Assembly (NCBI GenBank): GCA_910575105.1
Contig: CAJTDK010000010.1
Location: 62,001 to 126,000 of the forward strand
DNA from: Lachnospiraceae bacterium
Lineage (GTDB): Bacteria > Bacillota > Clostridia > Lachnospirales > Lachnospiraceae
Direction of reading: 5' to 3'
DNA: 64,000 nt
This document shows positions 54,923-62,509 of the stretch, one piece after another (position 1 is the stretch's first letter; each line of letters begins with the position of its first letter). The notes under the pieces are model-generated. The model did no database searches and was not told the DNA's origin. It was given only the letters and a program-made list of their open reading frames with translations. The translations under genes and the position numbers were made by a program.

Positions 54923-55726
54923 CTATATGTCGTGATTATATTTTTCCCTTCGGTCCAGCCTGGATTTATTGTCAAATGCTCCCAGATATTCATAATATTC
55001 CGCTATGTCCAGCTCACTGACTGCATCCGCCTCACCAGGGCTTAGCCCTTTTCTTGACCGAAAGACTTCGCAGGGGTAGCTTGTGCATGCCCAGCAGCCC
55101 TCAAGCTTCTTGCCCAGGACGCAGGCACGGACTGGACAGGAATCATCTATCCTTCGGGCACCGGATTTTTTACACCGGCACCCATCGCACTGCATTTTCT
55201 CAGCAGGAATACGAAGACCGTAATACCTTTCCCAATACGCCGACAGAGAAGCGCGCTGATCTTTTTTCTTTACATTCCGCGCAAAGACTTTGCACATATC
55301 GCAGCAATAGCCGCACATGGCAAGCTTTTTATCCGGCGCCTTCTTCACCGCCAGAAGCATCACCATATCCATGAGCATATCTGGTGTCTCCAGATCAAAC
55401 AGCATCCACTTCCCGTCATGATACGTCCTCGAAGCATAATATTTCTCCCGCACTGCAGCCGAAAACCGGTCAGCACTTTCCTCGAACCGCTCCCGCTCCT
55501 TTTTCCCGAAGATGATCAGAACGCCGGCCTGTCCCTCCCGGAAATATACGGTGCAGAGCGTCTTCCCGCCGCGGCTGTAGCGCAGGCAGCTCTCCCAGTC
55601 TTTCCCGCCCTTGTCCCACATCTGGGACACCTGATAACGATCCAGTATATCATCATTGAGCTTCCGGTAGAGCTGATAACCCGCGGTACCGATAAGCTCC
55701 TCAAGCTGTTTTTTCGTATAACCCAT
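54923..55726 (-). CDS. DUF3788 domain fused to a DUF3795 cysteine domain
   Basis: A 267-residue protein. The N-terminal 130 or so residues resemble DUF3788 (YRKLNDDILDRYQVSQMWDK, TLCTVYFREGQAGVLIIFGK). Residues about 135-230 form a DUF3795 domain (AMCGYCCDMCKVFARNVKKK, CDGCRCKKSGARRIDDSCPV, KLEGCWACTSYPCEVF). It starts 4 nt after the GyrI-like gene's stop, so the two are one operon. A 10-bp hairpin overlaps its own stop codon (about 54911-54936). Biochemical function is unknown. Confidence 0.78.
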   Translation of the reverse strand: MGYTKKQLEELIGTAGYQLYRKLNDDILDRYQVSQMWDKGGKDWESCLRYSRGGKTLCTVYFREGQAGVLIIFGKKERERFEESADRFSAAVREKYYASRTYHDGKWMLFDLETPDMLMDMVMLLAVKKAPDKKLAMCGYCCDMCKVFARNVKKKDQRASLSAYWERYYGLRIPAEKMQCDGCRCKKSGARRIDDSCPVRACVLGKKLEGCWACTSYPCEVFRSRKGLSPGEADAVSELDIAEYYEYLGAFDNKSRLDRREKYNHDI

Positions 55727-55730
55727 CTTC

Positions 55731-56399
55731 CTATCCCCTCCTTACCGGATGCCTGATCACGGTCTTTAAGTTTTCCGGCCTGCACTTTCTTGCATCACTC
55801 AGATAGATCTCATGGTGAAAGCGCGCCCTCTCACTGCCGCTCATATCAAGGATATCCAATCCATCACACATATCCGGCACAACTCCCTGCTCCTTCGCAT
55901 ACGCATCCATCAGTTCAACCGTCGCCGGCTCATCGTCATAAGAACCCACGTGCATGCACTGCACGCACAGCCCTTCGTCATAGGTGAAAAATTCCGCCCC
56001 GGAAACATCCATCTTCTTCCTGGCTGCGGCCTCCTCCTTCGCCCAGAGGAACTCCTCCCTGGTCACAAATTCCGGCAGGCGGATCATAGCGATCCACACA
56101 AAGTCCTCCTTGCGGGAATAGTCGACTCCCTTTACACCCCTCTGCCACCAGAGTCCTTCAAGAGGCGGCACCACAAAATCAAAATACCCTTCCATCCGGT
56201 GGTCGCCGCGCTTGCTCATCTTTATGGTAAATACCACTCCGTAGAGCAGGCTGATGGACTTCTTATAAGCGCCGTCCTCCTCATTGGGATTCCCCTTCCC
56301 GCGGACCGCGACAAAGTTCATAGGCGGCACGGTGACAAGCTCCGGCTTCCTCTTCGGCAGGTAAAACTCCTTATACTCCTTTTTGTAATCGAACGCCAT
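55731..56399 (-). CDS. GyrI-like domain-containing protein
   Basis: A 222-residue protein with the GyrI-like small-molecule-binding fold as found in Clostridia. It begins MAFDYKKEYKEFYLPKRKPE, followed by VPPMNFVAVRGKGNPNEEDG and YGVVFTIKMSKRGDHRMEGY. The C-terminal part has EGLCVQCMHVGSYDDEPATV and ends HHEIYLSDARKCRPENLKTV. Such proteins are thought to bind hydrophobic or cationic compounds, and some hydrolyse cyclopropanoid toxins. The start at 56399 follows AAAGGAGATG; an upstream open frame to 56504 overlaps a terminator. It is the first gene of a two- or three-gene run. Confidence 0.85.
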   Translation of the reverse strand: MAFDYKKEYKEFYLPKRKPELVTVPPMNFVAVRGKGNPNEEDGAYKKSISLLYGVVFTIKMSKRGDHRMEGYFDFVVPPLEGLWWQRGVKGVDYSRKEDFVWIAMIRLPEFVTREEFLWAKEEAAARKKMDVSGAEFFTYDEGLCVQCMHVGSYDDEPATVELMDAYAKEQGVVPDMCDGLDILDMSGSERARFHHEIYLSDARKCRPENLKTVIRHPVRRG

Positions 56400-56442
56400 A
56401 CTTTCATCTCCTTTCTTCCTTGAAACCTCTCCATTATAGCAG

Positions 56443-56475
56443 AAAAACCACGACAGCTTATCTGTCATGGTTTTG
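56443..56475 (-). terminator. Terminator of the small lipoprotein gene
   Basis: On the minus strand AAAACCATGACAG-ATAAG-CTGTCGTGGTTTT is followed by a further T. It lies about 22 nt after the stop at 56497. Confidence 0.85.
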
Positions 56476-56496
56476 ATTAAATCTCTGTGAAAACTA

Positions 56497-56970
56497 TCAT
56501 TCAATACTCAAAGTCAGGTGACCGGTAAGATCATCCCCGGTAATACCGATATAATTGCCGCCCTCCGGCAATGTTATCGTATCAGAATAACTTCCCTCCG
56601 CCTCAAGCAGGACCACCGGATCATCACTGCCGGAAAACCAGAGCACCTGCGCGGTTCCCCCGATAATATCCAGATCACAGGAAACCGTAATATCCTTGCC
56701 GTTTTCCCGATCAATGGAGGTTCCTCCAAAAAGGTATTCCGTATCAGAGAAATGTTCATAATCCGCCGTATAATTCCCGGTGTAATGATCATCCCCGTAC
56801 GTCCGTTTCCCTTCAAGGGAAAGACCGCCTGTAAGCGTTGTATTTCCGGCCAGCTCAACAACACGGTTATATTGCTTTAAGATACCCTCCTTCGAACAGC
56901 CTGCAAGCAGCAGGCTCAATGACAAAACACTGACTGGCGCAAAAAAGAACCATTTTTTCCTATGACACAT
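56497..56970 (-). CDS. Small lipoprotein, function unknown
   Basis: A 157-residue exported lipoprotein. The signal peptide ends with the lipobox LLAGCSKEG at about residue 25. The mature part is beta-rich, with repeated Thr/Gly segments (GNTTLTGGLSLEGKRTYGDD, GNYTADYEHFSDTEYLFGG, ITLPEGGNYIGITGDDLTG), suggesting a small beta sandwich. The start at 56970 follows AGAAAGGGTGAT. I do not recognise a family. It is monocistronic with its own terminator. Confidence 0.75.
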   Translation of the reverse strand: MCHRKKWFFFAPVSVLSLSLLLAGCSKEGILKQYNRVVELAGNTTLTGGLSLEGKRTYGDDHYTGNYTADYEHFSDTEYLFGGTSIDRENGKDITVSCDLDIIGGTAQVLWFSGSDDPVVLLEAEGSYSDTITLPEGGNYIGITGDDLTGHLTLSIE

Positions 56971-57122
56971 ATAATCACCCTTTCTTTCTGATCTATCTGT
57001 CATTCTATCACGCCAATCTTGCATTAACCTTGCGGCATCCTTGTATTAACCTTGTATTGATCCTGCCGTGCGCTGAAGCGCCTAACGCCTATATGTTCAC
57101 CCTTTTTGACAGGGATACTCCT

Positions 57123-58055
57123 TCAGCCGCAGTTCCCGTCAGTCAACGCACGGGTATATTTCCCCCGTATCCCTTCCGCAAATTTAAGGACGTCCGTCCG
57201 AAGTTCCTCCGGCTCCAGAAGCTCTGCCCCGTCCCCGAAGGAGACGATCCAGGTGATCACATGCATCTTATCCGCAAATGTGCCGGTAAACAGCAGCGTC
57301 CCGTCCGGCTCCTCGCTGAAGCTGTCCGGCCCGTATTCTTCGACAAGCCGCCACCGGTACTCTGGCATGACCCTCACCCTCACCTGAAACCTGCCGGGAA
57401 ACACCCTGCCTGCCGAAAGGTCCGGAAAAGGTACGGCGCGCTTTTCAAACGTCCCGCCCACCGAAAGATCCGTCATCCGCACCAGCTTAAACAGACGGAA
57501 ATCCTCTCTCAGCTCACACCAGCCCCACACGTACCAGCCAGCCCACTGGAAAAGCAGGTCGTAAGGCTCGATGGTGCGTTCTGATTCCCCGCCGGGCGCA
57601 AAGTAGGAAAAGGAAACCTTATGCCCGGAAAGGAGCGCCCCGTGGAGCAGCTCGATCTTCGGAGAGAGAGAATCCTTGTACCAGGAGGAGAGGTCGATAA
57701 GGATATGCGTATCCCCCGTCAGCAGGTTCGATGCTCCCACCGACAGCTTTTCCATAAGCTGGGCGTAGCGCTTCGTGCCGCTTACGCTGTCCAGACTCCG
57801 CAGACCGGCCAGTATAGCCTGCATCTCTGAAGTGGTAAGAACCGTCCGGTCAATCTTATACCCCTCCATGATGGAGACGCCGCCATTGACCCCCGGCTCT
57901 GTCACAAGCGGGATTCCCGCCATGCACAGCGCCTCGATATCCCGGTTAATGGTGCGGCGGGACACCTCGAATTTTTCCGCCAGATAAGGCGCCGTCACCT
58001 TCTCCTTCTGCAGGAGAACCGACAGGATACCGATCATTCTGTCAAGTTTCACCAA
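57123..58055 (-). CDS. WYL-domain (YafY-type) transcriptional regulator
   Basis: A 310-residue regulator. An N-terminal HTH_11 (RMIGILSVLLQKEKVTAPYL, FEVSRRTINRDIEALCMAGI) is followed by a WYL domain (VSFSYFAPGGESERTIEPYD, LLFQWAGWYVWGWCELREDF) and a WCX-type C-terminus. WYL domains bind nucleic acid or nucleotide ligands. It lies 17 nt downstream of the flavin-binding PNPOx-like gene, probably in one transcript. Confidence 0.9.
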   Translation of the reverse strand: MVKLDRMIGILSVLLQKEKVTAPYLAEKFEVSRRTINRDIEALCMAGIPLVTEPGVNGGVSIMEGYKIDRTVLTTSEMQAILAGLRSLDSVSGTKRYAQLMEKLSVGASNLLTGDTHILIDLSSWYKDSLSPKIELLHGALLSGHKVSFSYFAPGGESERTIEPYDLLFQWAGWYVWGWCELREDFRLFKLVRMTDLSVGGTFEKRAVPFPDLSAGRVFPGRFQVRVRVMPEYRWRLVEEYGPDSFSEEPDGTLLFTGTFADKMHVITWIVSFGDGAELLEPEELRTDVLKFAEGIRGKYTRALTDGNCG

Positions 58056-58072
58056 GTCCCCTCCCCGATACG

Positions 58073-58558
58073 CTATTTCTTATCGTACTGCTTCACTTCC
58101 ACGCTCTTTTTTTCAAAATCAATGAAGAGCTGGAAGGCGTACCCGTCGTCGCTGGTATCCCACACTTCCACGTACTTCGGGGTCACCTCGATGAGAATCT
58201 CCGTCTCCTCATGGCTGTACTTGTTGTAGCTCTGCCACAGGTACTTTTCATACCCCTTGGCAAACACCTGCCCCGGCTCCTCAGAGACAAGCCCCTTATT
58301 CTTTGCGGTTCCCTCCACCTGGATGCCGCTCCAGCACAAGGCCACATTCGGATTTTCCAGAAGCTGCTTTGTCTTGCGGAAATTCTTGTCCGTCTTAAAC
58401 CAGATCCTCCCGTCATAAAAAAGACAGCTCACATTGCGCACCATCACGTAATCATCCTTGCTGGAGGCAAGGGCCATGATCTGGCTGTTCCCAAGCATCC
58501 CGAACATCCGCTCTACCGCCTGTTCATAAGTAATGTCCTTATCTAATACAAATTTCAT
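58073..58558 (-). CDS. Pyridoxamine 5'-phosphate oxidase family protein
   Basis: A 161-residue split-barrel flavoprotein. It has MLGNSQIMALASSKDDYVMV, CLFYDGRIWFKTDKNFRKTK and VALCWSGIQVEGTAKNKG. This subgroup binds FMN or F420-like cofactors and usually acts as a small reductase, not as true PdxH. It is co-directional with the WYL regulator and lies near the riboflavin transporter, in a flavin context. Confidence 0.82.
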   Translation of the reverse strand: MKFVLDKDITYEQAVERMFGMLGNSQIMALASSKDDYVMVRNVSCLFYDGRIWFKTDKNFRKTKQLLENPNVALCWSGIQVEGTAKNKGLVSEEPGQVFAKGYEKYLWQSYNKYSHEETEILIEVTPKYVEVWDTSDDGYAFQLFIDFEKKSVEVKQYDKK

Positions 58559-58634
58559 GTTATATTTCCTTTCTCCTAAAGATCACATTTCTTCCTTCCG
58601 TGCATCGCTTTGCGCACTGCTCTTCCTGCCGCGC

Positions 58635-59297
58635 CTACCGGCTGATAATTCCCTTTACCAGCTTGCTCAGCCGCTTATATACGATAAAGGTAACAACAGA
58701 AGTCACGCCGGCTTTGATCAGGTTAAAGGGCAGTATCCCGAAGACCGCCATGGTCACTACGCTCTTCATCGCCGGATTGACCGCGGTACACATGCTCACG
58801 AAATCATTCATGGTCATCCCTGACAGATTGGCATAAAAGGGAATGATCAGATACAGGTTCGTAAAGACTGCCACTACCGACACGATCACCGTGCCCACTG
58901 CCATCCCCGCTGCTGCCGTCTTCTTCGTCTTATGCCTGTGGTAGATCAACAGCGCCGGGAGCACATAGCTGCAGCTTAAGATAAAGTTCTGCAGTTCCCC
59001 TGTCCCTAAGGAAAAGGATCCCTGAATCACAAGCTGCAAAAGAATCTTTACGATGATAATGCACACCGCCGCAAAGGGTCCGAACATAAATCCTCCCATC
59101 ATCTCCATAAGCCCTGACAGGTCAAAAGACATAAACGGAGGCATAAACGGGATCGGAAAACGGAACAGCATAAGCACCGCGCTCACCGCCCCCATCAGCC
59201 CTACGAAAGCGATGGTCTTCACCTTCATGTGGATATCCGCACTTGTCTGCATCGCCTTTTTTCCTGTTACATTCGTTGTTTCATTCACCTGGTTCAT
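58635..59297 (-). CDS. ribU: ECF transporter S component for riboflavin (RibU-type)
   Basis: A 220-residue membrane protein with about six helices. It has the riboflavin-S-component features: FRFPIPFMPPFMSFDLSGLM in the first loop and GGFMFGPFAAVCIIIVKILL. With a shared EcfAAT module, encoded elsewhere, it would import riboflavin. The start at 59297 follows GAAAGGAGATTT. The FMN riboswitch just upstream confirms the flavin assignment. Confidence 0.92.
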   Translation of the reverse strand: MNQVNETTNVTGKKAMQTSADIHMKVKTIAFVGLMGAVSAVLMLFRFPIPFMPPFMSFDLSGLMEMMGGFMFGPFAAVCIIIVKILLQLVIQGSFSLGTGELQNFILSCSYVLPALLIYHRHKTKKTAAAGMAVGTVIVSVVAVFTNLYLIIPFYANLSGMTMNDFVSMCTAVNPAMKSVVTMAVFGILPFNLIKAGVTSVVTFIVYKRLSKLVKGIISR

Positions 59298-59354
59298 ACT
59301 GAAATCTCCTTTCTTTCCGGGATACCGCCGACAAAGGGACGGTTTTCCCCTGTA

Positions 59355-59391
59355 CAAAAATAAAATAACCCGCGACTAATTACGTCCCGGG
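59355..59391 (-). terminator. Expression-platform terminator of the FMN riboswitch
   Basis: On the minus strand CCCGGGAC-N7-GTCGCGGG (one internal mismatch) is followed by TTATTTTATTTTT. It lies between the aptamer and the ribU ribosome site. Confidence 0.8.
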
Positions 59392-59409
59392 CATATAAAT
59401 GCAGAAAAT

Positions 59410-59538
59410 GTCTTTTCTCATCCGGACTGTAACCGTCGGTTCCGGAATTCCTGTCATCAAAGACACGTCACCGGATCAGCCGCCAAAGCGGGTCATGGAC
59501 TATACCATCGGTAGGGACTTCCACCCTGCCACAAAGAC
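59410..59538 (-). promoter_or_regulatory. FMN riboswitch (RFN element)
   Basis: The minus strand carries the conserved RFN blocks in order: GCAGGGTGGAAGTCCCTACC, GGTATAGTCC, CCGGTGACGTG, GGAATTCCGGAACCGACGG and TTACAGTCCGGATGAGAAAA. P1 is closed by GTCTTT/AAAGAC. It lies just before ribU, so FMN should switch off riboflavin uptake by premature termination. Confidence 0.95.
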
Positions 59539-59645
59539 TTTCATATTCAGTTTTACCTTGAATAGAGATTGCAGTAACATCATCTGCTGATGTCTATTAT
59601 AGACCGGTATGTGCGGATTGTAAATAGGAAAATATGATTTTCCAT

Positions 59646-60665
59646 TCAATGCTTTGTCACATTCACAGCCAGAAATACCAGCAGCCCAAGCCCCATCACC
59701 GCATAAAAGCTGACCCCTCGCGTGATGCACAGAGACGCCGTAAGATATTTCCCCGGAAAGATACCCGCGAACACGCTGGCATACATCGCCTCCGTAATCC
59801 CCTGCGCCCCAGGGACCGGCAGCATATCCACTGCGATATAGACCGACGCCTGCACGAAGATGACCGCAAGCAGACCCGTGCCGGAAAGCCCAAGCCCCCG
59901 GTACACCACATAGGGCAGCACAAACACCGTAAACCGCTGCAGGAAGATACCTGCAAGGACCACCGCCATCATCCGCCTGTTTTCCTTAAAAAAGCACACC
60001 GTTTTCTGATACCCGCAAAGGAAGCTTTCCATCCTCTCCCGCCGTACCCCAGACTGTTTCCAGATCCGCAGTTTCATTAAGAATCTGTCCACTTGGGAAA
60101 AAAGGAACCGGATGGCTCCCGGCGAGAACATCACCAGCAAAAGGATCACCACCAGCGCGGTATTCAAAAACAGGCCAAAAAAATAGAGCCCGTAATATTT
60201 CTGCAGATAGTCCTTCAGGTGAGCGTTCCACAGCAAAAGAATCCCGATCCCGGTAAGAACTAGCACCAGCTTATAGACGACGGCGACGCTCATGAGCACC
60301 ACCGACGAAGCAGAAAGGGAATTGCCGTCCCTCTTCATATAATAAAGCTGCATAGGCTGCCCGCCCGTAGCAGAGGGCGTAAGCCCCGAGAAGAAAAATC
60401 CGATAAAGGAGTAAGCGATACAGCGGAACATCCCTGCCCGTTCCCCGACACCCTTAAGCAGATACCAGATCATCACTCCTTCCGCCGACACGAACAGCAC
60501 CGCCAGCAAAAAAGCCGCCGCCAGATACGCCCCCGGCATCTTCCGGACTGCATCCGCCGTCTGGGATATATCCTGATTTCGAAAGACAAACCAGAAGGTC
60601 AGTATCATGACGGCTGTAAAAACAGCAATATTGATCAAAAATCTGCGGATCCCCTTCTCACTCAT
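59646..60665 (-). CDS. YbhN/UPF0104 (lysylphosphatidylglycerol synthase TM region) family protein
   Basis: A 339-residue protein with about eight helices of the flippase-like part of MprF. It has YSFIGFFFSGLTPSATGGQP and MQLYYMKRDGNSLSASSVVL, the family's diagnostic block, and later VDMLPVPGAQGITEAMYAS. It probably moves a lipid or glycolipid across the membrane; it lacks an MprF catalytic domain. The start at 60665 follows GGAAGGAG and overlaps the papain-like gene by 8 nt. Confidence 0.87.
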   Translation of the reverse strand: MSEKGIRRFLINIAVFTAVMILTFWFVFRNQDISQTADAVRKMPGAYLAAAFLLAVLFVSAEGVMIWYLLKGVGERAGMFRCIAYSFIGFFFSGLTPSATGGQPMQLYYMKRDGNSLSASSVVLMSVAVVYKLVLVLTGIGILLLWNAHLKDYLQKYYGLYFFGLFLNTALVVILLLVMFSPGAIRFLFSQVDRFLMKLRIWKQSGVRRERMESFLCGYQKTVCFFKENRRMMAVVLAGIFLQRFTVFVLPYVVYRGLGLSGTGLLAVIFVQASVYIAVDMLPVPGAQGITEAMYASVFAGIFPGKYLTASLCITRGVSFYAVMGLGLLVFLAVNVTKH

Positions 60666-61248
60666 AGACAGAGACTCCTTCCAGCCAGTGCGGCATCGGA
60701 TCCGTCCTCCATGCCGCCTCGTCACCCTCCACCAGCTTAGACAGCTCTCCCTCAAACACCGGCTCCATTTCCTCATACTGGTAAAAATCCTTTGGCGTCA
60801 CCAGGGAAAAGTGCTTATCCGCGATGCAGATCCCCTCCTCGCCCAGCACCCTTGCCAGGTAGGATGAGCAGGTATACTGATCCCTCACATAAAGAGGAAT
60901 CCCCAGCACGAGAAAGGGCAGCGCCAGCACGGCATAATGGATGCGGTACCTCCGCTCATGATCGGCGCGCAGCTTATCCATGATCCTGCGTTTCTGCTCT
61001 CTGGTGCAGGCAAGCCTGCACACCCGGTAATACGCCCCCGGAAATGTATGTAAGATCTCGTATTTGTCCTCTCGTTCAAACCCGGCAAGGATGGGGACTG
61101 ACGGGTCCCTCCTCCCTACGCTGTAGCACTCCGAAAGCCGCTCGTCCGCCGCCAACGCCACATGGACGTACCGCTGCTTCAGGAAACTGCGGATCAGCCC
61201 GGCAAAAAATCCCGGCGTGTCGATAAGCGCGATATAAATATATGTCAT
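60658..61248 (-). CDS. Permuted papain-like (YiiX/YycO, C92) cysteine hydrolase
   Basis: A 196-residue protein. The permuted NlpC/P60 pattern is visible: a His in YVHVALAADERLSECYSVGR and the nucleophile Cys in YTCSSYLARVLGEEG. Hydrophobic residues sit before it (YAVLALPFLVLGIPLYVRDQ). Such enzymes act on lipid or peptide amides. No signal peptide is clear. The start at 61248 follows AGGAGGATAAG; the longer frame to 61413 is not supported. It lies between a GT2 gene and a flippase-like gene. Confidence 0.72.
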   Translation of the reverse strand: MTYIYIALIDTPGFFAGLIRSFLKQRYVHVALAADERLSECYSVGRRDPSVPILAGFEREDKYEILHTFPGAYYRVCRLACTREQKRRIMDKLRADHERRYRIHYAVLALPFLVLGIPLYVRDQYTCSSYLARVLGEEGICIADKHFSLVTPKDFYQYEEMEPVFEGELSKLVEGDEAAWRTDPMPHWLEGVSVYE

Positions 61249-61322
61249 GTCCTTATCCTCCTGCAGCCCGCATGAATGCCCGGCAGGCCTGCTCCTGTAC
61301 ATTCCGCCGGGCCGCTGCGTTT

Positions 61323-62372
61323 TTATTGGAATTTGTAGATCCTTCTGGCAAGCCGGTAGCCGTCTATGGTCGCTCTTTTCCCCAGCTTCCCAGGAAGGTT
61401 GGTAAGGCCGCACAGCTTGGTAAACCGCAGCCTCCAGTAGAGCCCCGGATCCTGCTCCTTGATCTCCTCCCAGAGCATGGCGTACCTGATCTTCGCCTCC
61501 TCATCGCCTTTAAGCAGCAGATGAATGGAGGATATGGCCATCATGATGGAAATATTGCGGCACATATAACCGGCAAGCTTGGGGTGTACCCTTCTTACTT
61601 CGTTCAGGTCCACGCACTCTGCCACGATCTTGGTCACCCGGATCTGCTGCTCGATCCGCCGGATCATCATCTGCTCATTTACCGACTGGTCCTCTCTGCC
61701 GATGTAATACTGGTAAAGGTCAAGGTTCAGGTAGCAGATCGTCTCCACGTAAGGAAGGGGCTGATAAGCAAAGATATTATCCACGTAGAAGGTATGCTCC
61801 GGAAGAACGGTCCCGGAGCTTCTAAGCACCTCCGTGCGGTAAATGAGCGCATGCATGATCATATACTGGGACGGCCGGAAAGTGCCCATATCATCCCATC
61901 CTGTGATCTCGCCCTCCGGGAACACATTCCCGTATCTCATGGTCTTTTTTGTCCCCTCATCCAGATGGTTGTAGGTATAGTTGCAGATAAGAAGATCCGG
62001 GCAGACTTCCTCCTCACCCCTGCTCTCCCTGACACACCAGTCCTCCAGCCTCTCGATAAGCTTTCGGTACGCGCCCTCGTCGAACCAGTCGTCCGAATCC
62101 AGCACCTTAAAATATCTTCCTGTGGCAAGAGACAGCCCTGCATTTACCCCGGAGCCGTGCCCACCGTTTTCTTTATGTACTACCCTCACCGTGTCCGGGA
62201 AGCGCCTGACGTAATCGTCGGCGATCTCTCCCGTCCGGTCCGTGGAGCCGTCATTGACCACGATGATCTCTACATGCTCCATCCACCCCCGCGGCAGGAT
62301 CAGCGAATCAAGACAGCGTTCCAGATATTGCTCCGAATTATAGCTTGGTATGGTAATCGTTAAGTATTTCAT
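61323..62372 (-). CDS. Glycosyltransferase family 2 protein
   Basis: A 349-residue GT-A enzyme. It starts YLTITIPSYNSEQYLERCL, with VVNDGSTDRTGEIADDYVRR for nucleotide-sugar binding and LDSDDWFDEGAYRKLIERL holding the DxD-like motif. The C-terminal half has NIFAYQPLPYVETICYLNLD, as in wall or exopolysaccharide glycosyltransferases. The start at 62372 follows GCAGGAGG. It leads the GT2/papain-like/YbhN run, suggesting surface glycolipid synthesis and export. Confidence 0.9.
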   Translation of the reverse strand: MKYLTITIPSYNSEQYLERCLDSLILPRGWMEHVEIIVVNDGSTDRTGEIADDYVRRFPDTVRVVHKENGGHGSGVNAGLSLATGRYFKVLDSDDWFDEGAYRKLIERLEDWCVRESRGEEEVCPDLLICNYTYNHLDEGTKKTMRYGNVFPEGEITGWDDMGTFRPSQYMIMHALIYRTEVLRSSGTVLPEHTFYVDNIFAYQPLPYVETICYLNLDLYQYYIGREDQSVNEQMMIRRIEQQIRVTKIVAECVDLNEVRRVHPKLAGYMCRNISIMMAISSIHLLLKGDEEAKIRYAMLWEEIKEQDPGLYWRLRFTKLCGLTNLPGKLGKRATIDGYRLARRIYKFQ

Positions 62373-62509
62373 CCCTTTATCCTCCTGCGTCAATTCTTTT
62401 CATGTTAAAACAAGTTTACCAGACAATTCTTAAGAGAATGATTTCATAATTCGAAAGAAATACGAAAGATTATGTTAAATCTGATGAAAGACGGCCGTCA
62501 CGGATGCTC

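Noticed and set aside
61242-62363. 373-codon open frame on the plus strand
   Set aside because: It is fully antisense to the GT2 gene, which has conserved motifs and a good start. It is a shadow frame.
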